Positions 14,454 through 23,719 of a stretch of 54,421 nucleotides of DNA are shown piece after piece. Where the stretch lies: assembly GCA_903885965.1 (NCBI GenBank), contig CAISKQ010000066.1, positions 1 to 54,421 of the forward strand. Direction: 5' to 3'. Origin of the DNA: an uncultured bacterium (GTDB lineage: Bacteria > Patescibacteriota > Minisyncoccia > Moranbacterales > GWC2-37-73). Each line of letters begins with the position of its first letter. Position 1 is the first letter of the stretch. A model generated the notes under the pieces. That model was not told the origin of the DNA. It saw only the letters and a program-made list of their open reading frames with translations, and made no database searches. The position numbers were made by a program, and so were the translations under genes.

Positions 14454-15767
14454 CTATTTAATGCTTTCAAAAAGCTCCAACGCTTTTTCATTCTGCATCG
14501 TGCCTTTCACATAACTATACAATTTGGAAAGATCAACATTCTTTTCGATATCTTTGACTTTTTTGTATTGAGCCAGAGTTTTGTTCATTTCAGCTTCAAC
14601 TTCTTCGGCAGGCACATTGATTTCTTCAGACTTAACAACTTCCTCCAAAGCCAAGGCAGCTTTGACTCGTTTGATTGCTTGAGGCTCCCATTCTTTTTCC
14701 AGATCATCAACACTTTTGCTAATCTGACCAAGATACTGCTCAAACGTCATCCCCATACCCTGCAATTGCATTTCAAATTCTCCAATCATCTTGTGAAGTT
14801 CTTCATGAATCAAAATTTCTGGAAGTTCAACTTCAGAGAGCTCTATCAAGCTTTCGATATATTCCGTACGCTTTTTTTCTTTCATTTCATGCTTTTTTTC
14901 TTCAACCATGCCTTCAGCGACATTCTTTCGCATCTCGGCTAAGCCCTTAAATTTTCCAAGGGAACGCGCAAATTCATCGCTAAGCTCCGGTGATTTTCGC
15001 TCTTGCACTTCATTAACCTTAACTTCAAATTGCGCCGGCTTGCCAGCCAGATTTTCAGCGTGATACTCGACTGGGAAAGTCAGTTCAAAATCTTTTTCCT
15101 CGCCAGCCTTCATGCCAATCACTTGCTCTTCAAAGCCAGGAATAAATACTCCTCTTCCTAAGATGAGTGGATGATTTTTGCTGGTGCCATTTTCAATCGG
15201 CACGCCGCCTTGCTTGACGGTAAAATCCAAAAGAACATTGTCCCCATCACGAGCTTCGCGCTCGACGCTGACATGCTGCACTCGGCTTTTTGCAATTTCT
15301 TCAAGCTCTTTGTCTATTTCTTTTTCTGAAACAGTCGCATCTTTTTTCGAATATTCTTTATTAATTTTTTCCACAGATTTACGCCATGGTTTCAATGTTA
15401 GCTGCGGAATGACTGCAGTTACAATTTTATATTCCAAAGCATTACCTTCCGCCAATTTAGTCAATTCTGCTTTTGGAGCTCCAATAGCCTCAATTTTCTT
15501 TTCCACTAAAACTTTGGCATAAGTTTCACGCAGGGCATTTTGAGCTGCAGCTTCTAAGAGAGCTGATTTGCCAACCTTTTGCTCAACCATGTCCTTTGGT
15601 GCCTTACCTGGTCGAAAGCCTTCTATCTTAATTTCTTTTGAATATTCCTTAGCTGCAATTTCAATATATTTTTCCCATTCATCCCAAGAAACAGAAACAG
15701 TCACTTCAACTTGGGAATTTGGAATTTTTTTGATTTCTGAATTTATCATATTTTCATAGGGCATCAA
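14454..15767 (-). CDS. tig: Trigger factor, ribosome-associated chaperone and prolyl isomerase
   Basis: The 437-aa protein has the N-terminal ribosome-binding domain with the signature EGFRPGKAPKDMVEQKVG (about residues 48-65), an FKBP-type PPIase domain (about 165-250; GDNVLLDFTVK, FIPGFEEQVIGMKAGEE), and a helical C-terminal substrate-binding domain. The signature GFRxGxxP is intact. The second start MINSEIKK (residue 7) is an alternative. No SD is seen. It probably acts with ClpP in protein quality control. Confidence 0.94.
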   Translation of the reverse strand: MMPYENMINSEIKKIPNSQVEVTVSVSWDEWEKYIEIAAKEYSKEIKIEGFRPGKAPKDMVEQKVGKSALLEAAAQNALRETYAKVLVEKKIEAIGAPKAELTKLAEGNALEYKIVTAVIPQLTLKPWRKSVEKINKEYSKKDATVSEKEIDKELEEIAKSRVQHVSVEREARDGDNVLLDFTVKQGGVPIENGTSKNHPLILGRGVFIPGFEEQVIGMKAGEEKDFELTFPVEYHAENLAGKPAQFEVKVNEVQERKSPELSDEFARSLGKFKGLAEMRKNVAEGMVEEKKHEMKEKKRTEYIESLIELSEVELPEILIHEELHKMIGEFEMQLQGMGMTFEQYLGQISKSVDDLEKEWEPQAIKRVKAALALEEVVKSEEINVPAEEVEAEMNKTLAQYKKVKDIEKNVDLSKLYSYVKGTMQNEKALELFESIK

Positions 15768-15811
15768 ACATCGAGCACTGAATAATCTCGCTCTATATCT
15801 TATGCTTTCTG

Positions 15812-16759
15812 TTATTTATTAAGTTCCTCTGTCAATTGTGGAACTATTTGTTTTTTTCTGGAAACCACGCCTGGCAGAACCATCACTTTATTTTCAATCT
15901 CGCCGCCAAAAACACTTTTAGCTAATTTCTCCTCATCTTCTCCGATAAGATACAGCTGGCAATTTTGACCTATAATATCCACTACCATAAAAAACAAACT
16001 ATCCAATTTTTCAGCTACCTTTTTTTCGATGAGTCGCTCAAAAATAGCATCCTTCTTCTCATTAACACTTTGAGGACTGGTTGTTTCCCAGGTGCCAACT
16101 CCAACATTTTTGTCGCCCATTTCATAGGCCTTATAATCCATGGTGATGATATCCTCGATTGAGATACCTTCAAGATTTGATTTAGCTGCAAACATACCGG
16201 CCACAAAACCTTCAATTTCAAGTTTAGCAACTTCGTTTAGTTTAACTACCAATTCCTTATCTTCCTGAGTTGTGGTTGGCGATGTCAAATTAAGCGTATC
16301 CGAGAGAATTCCAGCCAAAAGCAATTTACAGCTGCTCTCTGAAATAGCAATATTTTTTTCAAAAAACATTTTAGCAATCAAGGAAGCCGTACTTCCAATG
16401 AATTGAGCTGCGCAAAAAATCGGCTTTTCTGTTTTCACTGACAACTTATGGTGGTCAATGATATAGTCAATCTTACTACAATCAATTTGATCTGAAATTT
16501 GACCAGCCTCATTGTGGTCAACCAAGGCAACGCTAACATCACCAGTCAATGTTTCCATCAGCAAAGGCGGCTGAACTCCAATTTCTTTCAAAACAAACTT
16601 AGTTTCGTTATTCAGCTCGCCAGCTCGATATGCCAAAGATTCTTCTCCAAAAACCTTGGCAAACAGTTCAACCCCCACAAGAGCTGAGACGATTGAATCC
16701 GTATCTGGATTTTTATGCCCAATAATAGCTATTTTATTCATAATAATTTTCTGAATCAT
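15812..16759 (-). CDS. ppaC: Manganese-dependent inorganic pyrophosphatase (DHH family)
   Basis: Motifs of family II pyrophosphatase are present: IGHKNPDTDSIVSA at the N-terminus, VDHNEAGQ, IIDHHKLS (the DHH core) near residue 100, LAGILSDTLNL, and the C-terminal SRKKQIVPQL substrate-binding motif. At 315 aa the length is typical. It hydrolyses pyrophosphate in the cytoplasm. The first ATG overlaps the nusA stop as TAATG, so translation may be coupled; MNKIAIIGHK (ATG 16741) is the start that best matches the family. Confidence 0.94.
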   Translation of the reverse strand: MIQKIIMNKIAIIGHKNPDTDSIVSALVGVELFAKVFGEESLAYRAGELNNETKFVLKEIGVQPPLLMETLTGDVSVALVDHNEAGQISDQIDCSKIDYIIDHHKLSVKTEKPIFCAAQFIGSTASLIAKMFFEKNIAISESSCKLLLAGILSDTLNLTSPTTTQEDKELVVKLNEVAKLEIEGFVAGMFAAKSNLEGISIEDIITMDYKAYEMGDKNVGVGTWETTSPQSVNEKKDAIFERLIEKKVAEKLDSLFFMVVDIIGQNCQLYLIGEDEEKLAKSVFGGEIENKVMVLPGVVSRKKQIVPQLTEELNK

Positions 16760-17997
16760 TATTCAGCTGCTTCTTCCTCTTCCTCCGCAGCTTCTTCTTT
16801 TTTAGCTTCAACTTTTGCGCCAATTACATCAATTTTCCAACCGACAAGTTTAGCTGCAAGCCTCACGTTCTGGCCTTGTTTTCCAATTGCCAAAGACAAT
16901 TGATCTTCAGGAACAGTAACCTTTGCTTCTTTTCGGTCATTGTCAATTTTCACATTGAGAACTTTAGCAGGACTAATAGCTGCTGCAATAAACTTCTCAG
17001 GTTTCTCATTCCACAAAATAATATCAATTTTTTCGCCACCAAGCTCATCAATCACGGCTTGTACACGAGTTCCTTTCTGCCCAACACATGAACCAATTGG
17101 GTCAATTCCTTCCTCATTCGAAGTAACTGCAATTTTGCTTCGAGCACCTGCCTCACGAGCAATTGCTTTAATTTCAACAGTTCCAGTGAAAATTTCAGGA
17201 ACTTCCAATTCAAAAAGCTTGCGAACCATTTCAGGATGAGTTCGACTAAGGGTTATGCCAGGTCCTTTTGGGTCTGATTCAACTTTATATAGATACACCT
17301 TCACTCGTTGTCCCATGCGCAATGTTTCACCTTGAACTTGTTCGGATGGAAACAAAACACCAATAGATTTTCCAAGGTCGATATAAGTATTGCGGCCTTC
17401 AATGCGCTGAACTGTGCCACTAACAACTTCGCCCTCTTTTTCTTTGTATTCAGCAAACATACTATCACGCTCGGCCTCGCGAATACGTTGAATAATAACC
17501 TGCTTTGCTGTTTGAGCAGCTACGCGACCATAATCACTATGCGGCTCAAGTTCAATTTCAATAATATCTCCAACGGCAGCATCTTTTTTAATTTTTTTTG
17601 CATCTTCAAGGGTAATGTCTCGTTCAGGATTGTAGCGTGGCAATTTCTCTTCGCCATCAACAATTTCTTCTTCCGCATCATTGTGTTGAGCAGCGAGTTC
17701 ACCATCTTCTCCTTCTTCTAGCTGCACAAATTCCCTAGTTGTTTCATCTACAACATCTTTCACGAGAAAGAAATGCGCTCCTCCAATAACTTCACTAAAT
17801 TGGGCACGGATCCGCTGACCTCTTTTCCCGTAATCTTTTTTATATGCCGCAGACAAAGCTGCCTCAATGGTTTCAATAACCATATCTTTGGAAATTCCTT
17901 TTTCTTGGGCAATTTGCATAATTGCGCTACCAAACTCACCAAGTCGCCCACTCTGACTTTGTTGTTGATCTTCTTCTTGTACTTTTTTCTTTGCCAT
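16759..17997 (-). CDS. nusA: Transcription termination/antitermination factor NusA
   Basis: The 412-aa protein has the N-terminal RNA-polymerase-binding domain (GISKDMVIETIEAALSAAYK, about residues 34-53), an S1 domain (VVSGTVQRIEGRNTYIDLG, about 191-209) and two KH domains (IGSCVGQKGTRVQAVIDELG; LSLAIGKQGQNVRLAAKLVG). The tail is Glu/Ala-rich. An acidic insert of about 40 residues between about 80 and 120 is longer than usual. Its promoter at 18181-18209 contains a palindrome. It is not next to infB, unlike in many bacteria. Confidence 0.95.
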   Translation of the reverse strand: MAKKKVQEEDQQQSQSGRLGEFGSAIMQIAQEKGISKDMVIETIEAALSAAYKKDYGKRGQRIRAQFSEVIGGAHFFLVKDVVDETTREFVQLEEGEDGELAAQHNDAEEEIVDGEEKLPRYNPERDITLEDAKKIKKDAAVGDIIEIELEPHSDYGRVAAQTAKQVIIQRIREAERDSMFAEYKEKEGEVVSGTVQRIEGRNTYIDLGKSIGVLFPSEQVQGETLRMGQRVKVYLYKVESDPKGPGITLSRTHPEMVRKLFELEVPEIFTGTVEIKAIAREAGARSKIAVTSNEEGIDPIGSCVGQKGTRVQAVIDELGGEKIDIILWNEKPEKFIAAAISPAKVLNVKIDNDRKEAKVTVPEDQLSLAIGKQGQNVRLAAKLVGWKIDVIGAKVEAKKEEAAEEEEEAAE

Positions 17998-18171
17998 AAT
18001 ATTTTCACAAAATTACATAGGATCAAATGGAATTTTTTTAATTATTCCTTTCTTTACTACGCTACTTTTGTGTTTTAATTTAATTTAACTCATGCATTAT
18101 TATATTAATACATTCGGGGCCCATTAAAACAAAAAGTCCGCATTCCTGCGAACCCATTTCAGCCCTTCTTA

Positions 18172-18209
18172 CCTGTGAAAATGATAGCATTTCACAGGGT
18201 GTTTGTCAA
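18172..18209 (-). promoter_or_regulatory. nusA promoter with 9-bp palindrome over the -10 box
   Basis: On the minus strand TTGACA (18204-18209) and TATCAT (18181-18186) are 17 bases apart. CCTGTGAAA (18172-18180) and TTTCACAGG (18190-18198) are perfect inverted complements around the -10, either as an operator or as a hairpin at the end of the upstream transcript. Confidence 0.6.
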
Positions 18210-18220
18210 CCAATCTTTTA

Positions 18221-19873
18221 TTAACTCAAATCAACCATATTCCCCTGAATCTTAGGGTCATTTTTCTGATAAACATCCGGGGCACCTTTTTCCTTATAGT
18301 GAGAAGGCACTATAACATACGGAGAATACCCCTGACGAGCTCTCGTCGGCTGCTTTTCTTCAGCAGCGTTGTTTTGAACTGACTCTGATGCTTTCACTTG
18401 AGCTGGACTATCTTGTGAAATTTGTTTTTTGAAATCTGGAGAATTCCATGTCTTGACAGTTGTTTCAGCCTCAACTTTTGCTTGATCAGCTGGATAAGAA
18501 AAGCCGTGATCAAGATTTGTCACCTTTTTTTCAACTGGCAACTTCTGAGCGGAAGAAAAGCTGAAAGAACCAAATATTGGCTTTTCAATTTCAGTTGAAT
18601 CCTTACTGTCAATTGCAAGCGTCCCAAATTTCGCCACAGCTGAAGAATTAGCGCTGATTTTTTCACGCTGCTTGCTGGCATAATCACTGTCTTCAAAATT
18701 AAAGAGCTTAGCTGCAGCTTCATCCTTTGTAACTTGTTGGGATTTTAAATTTGAAAAATTAAGCGACTGTCTTATCCTTGCTTGCGCAACATCTTCTTGT
18801 TGATTTGCGCTATTGGCAAAATCATAATTAGAACCACCCATGACTTTAGCCGGAGCCTGCACTTTTTCAATTTGTGAGGTTTCTGCAGACGGTTTGCTTT
18901 CTCGAACTGGTGGTTGCATAAACTGACTATTTTGTCTTACTGGTGGCGACATAAATTGACTGCCTTGGCTCATCGGCGCTTCCATGACTGGCCTATTCTC
19001 CTGCATCGGCGCTGGTGCGAATTGATTATTTTGTCTGTTAACTTGCTGCTCAACTGACCTGATTTCCTGCACTGGCAAATTGTCAACTAGCCTGCTTTCT
19101 CGTACTGGCGCTTCAGCAACAACATTAAAAACAATTCTTTCTTCGGCGCTGTCAATGTCCAAAAGCGTTTCTTCATCCAGAGATTTAAGCACTAAGGAAA
19201 CTTTCTGCCTTTCCACTGGAGTCAGTTTTTTTCCATTTTCACTATGGAAAAGATAATTTCCACGATCCATTGTGCTGTGTTTTCCTGCCCCGAGGCAGTC
19301 GTGATAGTCAGTAATCCAATTTTTGATTGAAGATCGCACTGGTGTTGGGAAATATCGCAGCTTCAAAGGATTGCTCGTGATTGATTGCTCACCAAGTTTT
19401 GGATATTGCAGCAAAGCTTTTTCTAAGGTTAACTTTTCAATTTTGATTTGCTTTTCCGCTTCATCTTCGCTATTTTCCCTTCTAGGCTGAGGTTTAATTG
19501 TCAAAATTTCGCCTTGAATAAACTGAACAACATTCTTAACTTGATTAATTTTTTCTGGACTAATCTGAGCAAAAACATTTCCAATTTCAATTTCCATTTT
19601 TGAAATATTTATTTCGCCAAAAAAAAGCCTGCGAATCAAAAGCGTTATCTTCCCAATAGCAGAATCCTCTATCTGAAAAGTATCCTGCAACTTTTTCATT
19701 TTTTCCGCAACTTCGTCCGCAGCAACAACTCGGCGTGTTTCTTCTGGCAGCAAATCAAAAGCTTCCCATAATTTGAGAGATGTTTGCCCATCCATTCTTT
19801 CATCAGTTCCACTATTAGAAACTAACATGGGATGATAACGACGAGGATATGTTTTTTTTGTTCTATAATCCAT
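18221..19873 (-). CDS. Hypothetical 550-aa protein linked to the VirB6-like gene
   Basis: The N-terminal half (about 1-235) is probably globular and helical. The rest is low-complexity and probably disordered, with imperfect repeats of the type PxxENRP, SQFMSPPVRQNSQFM and PPVRESKP between about 255 and 335. There is no signal peptide or membrane helix, so it is probably cytoplasmic. It starts 22 bases after the VirB6-like gene and is likely co-transcribed. Proteins with such Pro/Gln tails often act as adaptors; a role in the secretion machine is inference. Confidence 0.7.
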   Translation of the reverse strand: MDYRTKKTYPRRYHPMLVSNSGTDERMDGQTSLKLWEAFDLLPEETRRVVAADEVAEKMKKLQDTFQIEDSAIGKITLLIRRLFFGEINISKMEIEIGNVFAQISPEKINQVKNVVQFIQGEILTIKPQPRRENSEDEAEKQIKIEKLTLEKALLQYPKLGEQSITSNPLKLRYFPTPVRSSIKNWITDYHDCLGAGKHSTMDRGNYLFHSENGKKLTPVERQKVSLVLKSLDEETLLDIDSAEERIVFNVVAEAPVRESRLVDNLPVQEIRSVEQQVNRQNNQFAPAPMQENRPVMEAPMSQGSQFMSPPVRQNSQFMQPPVRESKPSAETSQIEKVQAPAKVMGGSNYDFANSANQQEDVAQARIRQSLNFSNLKSQQVTKDEAAAKLFNFEDSDYASKQREKISANSSAVAKFGTLAIDSKDSTEIEKPIFGSFSFSSAQKLPVEKKVTNLDHGFSYPADQAKVEAETTVKTWNSPDFKKQISQDSPAQVKASESVQNNAAEEKQPTRARQGYSPYVIVPSHYKEKGAPDVYQKNDPKIQGNMVDLS

Positions 19874-19895
19874 TTTAAATATGTAATTTCAAATT

Positions 19896-21977
19896 TTAAG
19901 GATGAATTCCATTATTAACCCACGTTGCCTTCTTTTTTCCACTTAATTCCGCAAAGACATTCTTGCGATGCTCATCACTAAATGTTTGATTATTCCCACT
20001 ATTAGCCACAACATAATCAACAAAATGAAAATCATTATGAAGCGAATCCTTCTGTTTCGACAATTCTTCTGGCGACATATCAGCAATAAGATCATGATAA
20101 GCTAAGTGGTAATTAGCCATACCACCACCCAAGGATGCGGCCTTCGAATCAACTAGCGTTTGCACATGACCCTCTTTCTTTATGCGACTTTCCAATTGTT
20201 TTTTGATTCCATCACCAGCTCCACCTGGGTTCTTCAAATCAATGGCCACATTCAAATCATCGAAATCAGTGTGACTCATCTTGACAGCGTTTCCTCCAAC
20301 TTTATCAATCAATGCCCCTATTGATTTAGTATCATTTCCCAATGCCGAAATTGCACTTTTTAAGCCAGTAAAATCTTGAATTGCTGAATGTCCCTTTTGT
20401 ACAAATTTACTCGTCAAATCAGCATCACCCGCAAGCGCCGCCAGACCATTTTGAAATTCAGTAATGTTCCTAATGTCGTCATTTTCGGCCATAGCCATCG
20501 CTGCAGCTTTCTTCTTGACATCATTATTACTCTTGAGATCAAGAGCCAGTTGAGAATGGCTGGTTTTATTTTTCTTGTGCTCTTCAACCGCATCTCTAAC
20601 TTCAGCATATTGAAGTTTTTCACGTTCACTTTTTGCACCACCACGCATTCCTCCTGGTTTTCCAAGTCCAATTATACCGCCCTTTACTCCAGCCTCAATC
20701 TTACTTGGAGATTTAATCCATTTATTAAATTTATTTATACCAAGTTTTTCTTTTGCACCCGCACCAACTCCTCGTGCAACTGGATTTTTATATGCCGCCC
20801 ATTTTGCCCCACCTAAAGCCTTGTTTCCAACCCATTTTCCAACCGTACCTCCCCATTTCTTTCCTGCACCAACAACCTTATCCGCACCTGCAATCCCCAT
20901 TTTCTGAGAAATTCCCATTGCAATCCACAAAATGATAATTGGAATTGTGTAATATGCTGCGTTAGCCATCCAATTTGCATCCATCCCGGCAGGAACGTTT
21001 TTGACTGCCGCTGTTGTGAAACCGCTTGTCGGTGCAGCTTTCATTATCGTAAGAGCTACCATCATCATAAAAACCATTATGGGACCAAAAAAAGAATATT
21101 TGAAAAGTTGACTCCACCAGTCACTGGCAAAACTTTTGGTACCTGGAAAAATAAAACCCACAAAACCAACTGGCGAAAACATCAAGAGGATTGTAAGTGC
21201 AATCAGTCTAATCACAAAAAGAATTGCCAACACGAACAGTGTCATTCCTAGAATAAAAGTAAAGATTATCGCAGCTAGCAAATAAGTAATTTCTGTATTA
21301 GCATAGTCCTCTGGTTTAAGCAATAATCCCAATTTTGCTTGATCTGAAAAACTTGCCATAATAGCCGAACCACTACCCCCACCTGTTCCGGAAAATAAAT
21401 GATTCAAGAAATAATACATTGCCACATTGGAAATATCGATAAAGATTCTCGCAATCGGAAAACTAAAGTTTACCAAAAGCGCATTAATCAAAATGCTGAG
21501 CCAAACTTTTTTCAAATTCCATTGCTCAACTTGAAACACAGTGCAAAAAGCCGCAAAAAGCAAAATCATAATGAAAGCCATGTTCAGCGTGTCGCGCACC
21601 ATAATCCAAACATTTTTAACTTCCGGCTTGTTTAGGATTCCCACAACATTCCCAGTCCCGGAAATATTTGCAGGATTAACTACCCACTCAAAAAGTGCCG
21701 CTACTAATGAAAGCAGCCAACCAAGACCTATAAGAACCCCGCCCAATAAAGTCTTAACACCATTAGTGATAGTGTCTCCAACAACATCAAGCACACCAGC
21801 AGAAGCTACCTCTGGTCTCAAAAAAGCGTGCGAGCTAAACAAAAAAATTGACACCAAAAAAATAGCCAGCAAAAGCCCTCTTGTTTTTTTCCTTCGTGAA
21901 AGAATTTTGTTTTCAACAAAATTCGCAGATTCCCCATTTTCACTAGGTAACTTTTTGTTTTTGAAAATCCAATTCAT
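19896..21977 (-). CDS. VirB6/TrbL-like polytopic membrane protein of a type IV secretion-like system
   Basis: The 693-aa protein has an N-terminal hydrophobic segment (about 34-53) ending in ASAG, which may be a signal peptide, followed by about six membrane helices (about 75-95, 128-150, 158-178, 228-262, 262-285, 345-362) and the conserved-looking SPVGFVGFIFPG and DWWSQLFKYSFFGP segments. After about residue 370 it is hydrophilic and helical (Gly/Lys-rich, then Asp/Ser-rich). This layout is that of VirB6/TrbL channel proteins as annotated in Patescibacteria. The substrate (DNA or protein) is unknown. Confidence 0.75.
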   Translation of the reverse strand: MNWIFKNKKLPSENGESANFVENKILSRRKKTRGLLLAIFLVSIFLFSSHAFLRPEVASAGVLDVVGDTITNGVKTLLGGVLIGLGWLLSLVAALFEWVVNPANISGTGNVVGILNKPEVKNVWIMVRDTLNMAFIMILLFAAFCTVFQVEQWNLKKVWLSILINALLVNFSFPIARIFIDISNVAMYYFLNHLFSGTGGGSGSAIMASFSDQAKLGLLLKPEDYANTEITYLLAAIIFTFILGMTLFVLAILFVIRLIALTILLMFSPVGFVGFIFPGTKSFASDWWSQLFKYSFFGPIMVFMMMVALTIMKAAPTSGFTTAAVKNVPAGMDANWMANAAYYTIPIIILWIAMGISQKMGIAGADKVVGAGKKWGGTVGKWVGNKALGGAKWAAYKNPVARGVGAGAKEKLGINKFNKWIKSPSKIEAGVKGGIIGLGKPGGMRGGAKSEREKLQYAEVRDAVEEHKKNKTSHSQLALDLKSNNDVKKKAAAMAMAENDDIRNITEFQNGLAALAGDADLTSKFVQKGHSAIQDFTGLKSAISALGNDTKSIGALIDKVGGNAVKMSHTDFDDLNVAIDLKNPGGAGDGIKKQLESRIKKEGHVQTLVDSKAASLGGGMANYHLAYHDLIADMSPEELSKQKDSLHNDFHFVDYVVANSGNNQTFSDEHRKNVFAELSGKKKATWVNNGIHP

Positions 21978-22074
21978 TAGGATTCAATTCTTTATCTATA
22001 CAAAGAAAGTATAGCACATTTTCCCAAAAAATGCAGCAACTCTTTTCCCTATTTTTTTGTCAAATTTTATTATT

Positions 22075-22107
22075 AAAAAACCACACTTTTAATTCAGTGT
22101 GGTTTTT
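22075..22107 (-). terminator. Terminator downstream of the LysM-CHAP gene
   Basis: On the minus strand AAAACCACACT pairs with AGTGTGGTTTT around GAATTAAA and is followed by further T. Confidence 0.8.
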
Positions 22108-22169
22108 AAAAACTAATTTTTTTGTCTCAGCTAGAACTAAAGTTACTATCTGAATTTAGCCTAAAAATA

Positions 22170-23399
22170 TTAGTAGATGAATCCCTTAATCGCGCCGCTT
22201 GAAGCAGAAAGAGTTCGCGTGCTTCGTTTAGCAAAGCCGACATAATTCATCTCACTAACCGTAATGCTATCGCCATTGACTTTTTCAACATAAGCAACAT
22301 GTCCATAATATCGATTTTCAGTTGTCACCATAATCGCGCCAACCTTTGGAGTCCTTCCTGTCGCATAGCCGCTAGCCTTAGCATGATACAGCCAAGTTCC
22401 GGCATTACCACTCCATGGCACATACCTCTTCTGGGCTACATACCAAGTACAATAACCATATGGGAAACCATGTCCATTTCCAGCCTTTCCTGACAATATT
22501 GTTCCACTTGATACCTCAGGCGTTCCTCCACTAGCATTGGCATATTGCCTTGGCGCAATGACTCCGGTAGCAGGAGTTGTGCTTTGAGTTGATGGAGCAG
22601 GTGCTACTGGCGTCGGCGCTACCGTTTCTCCTTGTCCATCAGGAATTACAATTTCTTTTCCAACTTCAATATCACCATTAGCAGGCATATCATTAAAGGC
22701 AATTATTTTATCTTTTTCAGCTTTAAACTTAGCTGAGATAGTGTCGATTGTGTCCCCTGATTTTACTACATACTGAATTCCTGAAACCGGCAAAATAAAG
22801 ATCGTATCTCCCGGCTTTATCTGATCAGCATTACTGATGTCATTTGCCCATAATATCGTATTTATTGAAACTTTATTTTTTGCCGCAATTGAACCCAGAG
22901 TATCTCCATTACCTACAACATAAAGTTTAACGCCTCCATCTTGCTCAGGATCTTTCATTGGGCTAGCCGAAGCTGCGCTCATTATCCCTTGGCTTTTGAT
23001 TGTATTTTGACTAATCGCTTCATCCTTCGCAGTTGGATCGATTGCATTGCTTGACTTCGAAAGAGGGACTAGCGCTAAATCATTCTTACGATTGTTCTGA
23101 CCACTCATTTTTCCGCTAATAATGCCATTGGCCTGTTGGCTGCCGTCCAGATAACCAAAAAGAAAACTGCCGTTTCCTTTTCCGGAAGCCACATTGGTTG
23201 CAGATACAAGCAGCGCGCTTGATACTACAACAGCTATTGCTGAATAATTTCTAAGAAGATGAAGCAGCTTCAGGGTTCTTCGCTGTTTGATGAAATTCGC
23301 TATTGCTTGTTGCTTGAAAAAAATCTTAGTGTTAAGACTTCTGACATCAATTTTTTTTGCAAAATCACGAATATAAGAAAAAAAGCTTTTGTTACTAAT
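22170..23399 (-). CDS. Secreted LysM-CHAP peptidoglycan hydrolase with probable AUU start
   Basis: The 409-aa reading has two LysM domains (about 157-203 and 207-251; YVVGNGDTLGSIAAKN and YVVKSGDTIDTISAKF) and a C-terminal CHAP domain with GYCTWYVAQK (catalytic Cys) and YGHVAYVE (His). Internal GTG 23192 would lose the hydrophobic segment SAIAVVVSSALLVSATNVAS encoded just upstream. The in-frame extension runs back to TAG 23403-23405 with no ATG, GTG or TTG. ATT at 23397-23399 lies nine bases after GAAAGGA, so AUU initiation as in infC is the best reading. It cleaves cell wall peptide cross-links. Confidence 0.8.
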   Translation of the reverse strand: MSNKSFFSYIRDFAKKIDVRSLNTKIFFKQQAIANFIKQRRTLKLLHLLRNYSAIAVVVSSALLVSATNVASGKGNGSFLFGYLDGSQQANGIISGKMSGQNNRKNDLALVPLSKSSNAIDPTAKDEAISQNTIKSQGIMSAASASPMKDPEQDGGVKLYVVGNGDTLGSIAAKNKVSINTILWANDISNADQIKPGDTIFILPVSGIQYVVKSGDTIDTISAKFKAEKDKIIAFNDMPANGDIEVGKEIVIPDGQGETVAPTPVAPAPSTQSTTPATGVIAPRQYANASGGTPEVSSGTILSGKAGNGHGFPYGYCTWYVAQKRYVPWSGNAGTWLYHAKASGYATGRTPKVGAIMVTTENRYYGHVAYVEKVNGDSITVSEMNYVGFAKRSTRTLSASSGAIKGFIY

Positions 23400-23447
23400 A
23401 GCCTAAAATCCTTTCAGTTGACATGCGAGTTTAGAAAAATCCCTGCC

Positions 23448-23476
23448 ATCCTATCCACCAACTGGTGCATTAGGAT
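23448..23476 (-). promoter_or_regulatory. Hairpin in the leader of the LysM-CHAP gene
   Basis: ATCCTA/TAGGAT closes an inner CACCA/TGGTG stem. It lies in a leader of about 147 bases between the promoter and the AUU start. I do not match it to a known riboswitch class. Confidence 0.45.
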
Positions 23477-23546
23477 CTAGACCTCAGCTCAAGACCGAAG
23501 TGACAGCTAACTCATAGTTCGCAGTCTTAATTTTTAACTTCTTTCA

Positions 23547-23574
23547 AGTATATACCTCTGTCTTCTTTTGTCAA
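23547..23574 (-). promoter_or_regulatory. Promoter for the LysM-CHAP gene; content of 23400-23719
   Basis: On the minus strand TTGACA (23569-23574) and TATACT (23547-23552) are 16 bases apart. The rest of the 320-base gap to the Xer gene holds only the hairpin at 23448-23476 and AT-rich sequence with a candidate Xer promoter region. Confidence 0.65.
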
Positions 23575-23719
23575 AGGAATTTCGACCCGTACAGCTGTTT
23601 TTAAGCTTAAAAAAGCCATATTCAAACATTAAATTTCTTGGAAATCAAAAAGTGGAGTAGAATAAACATAGAGAAAACCCAGAATAGACACCACAACGCT
23701 ATTATATCAATATCCATAT

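Noticed and set aside
23400-23546. Cyclic di-AMP (ydaO) riboswitch in front of the cell wall hydrolase
   Set aside because: The gene type fits, but the leader is short and I do not see the conserved ydaO core; only a plain hairpin is supported.
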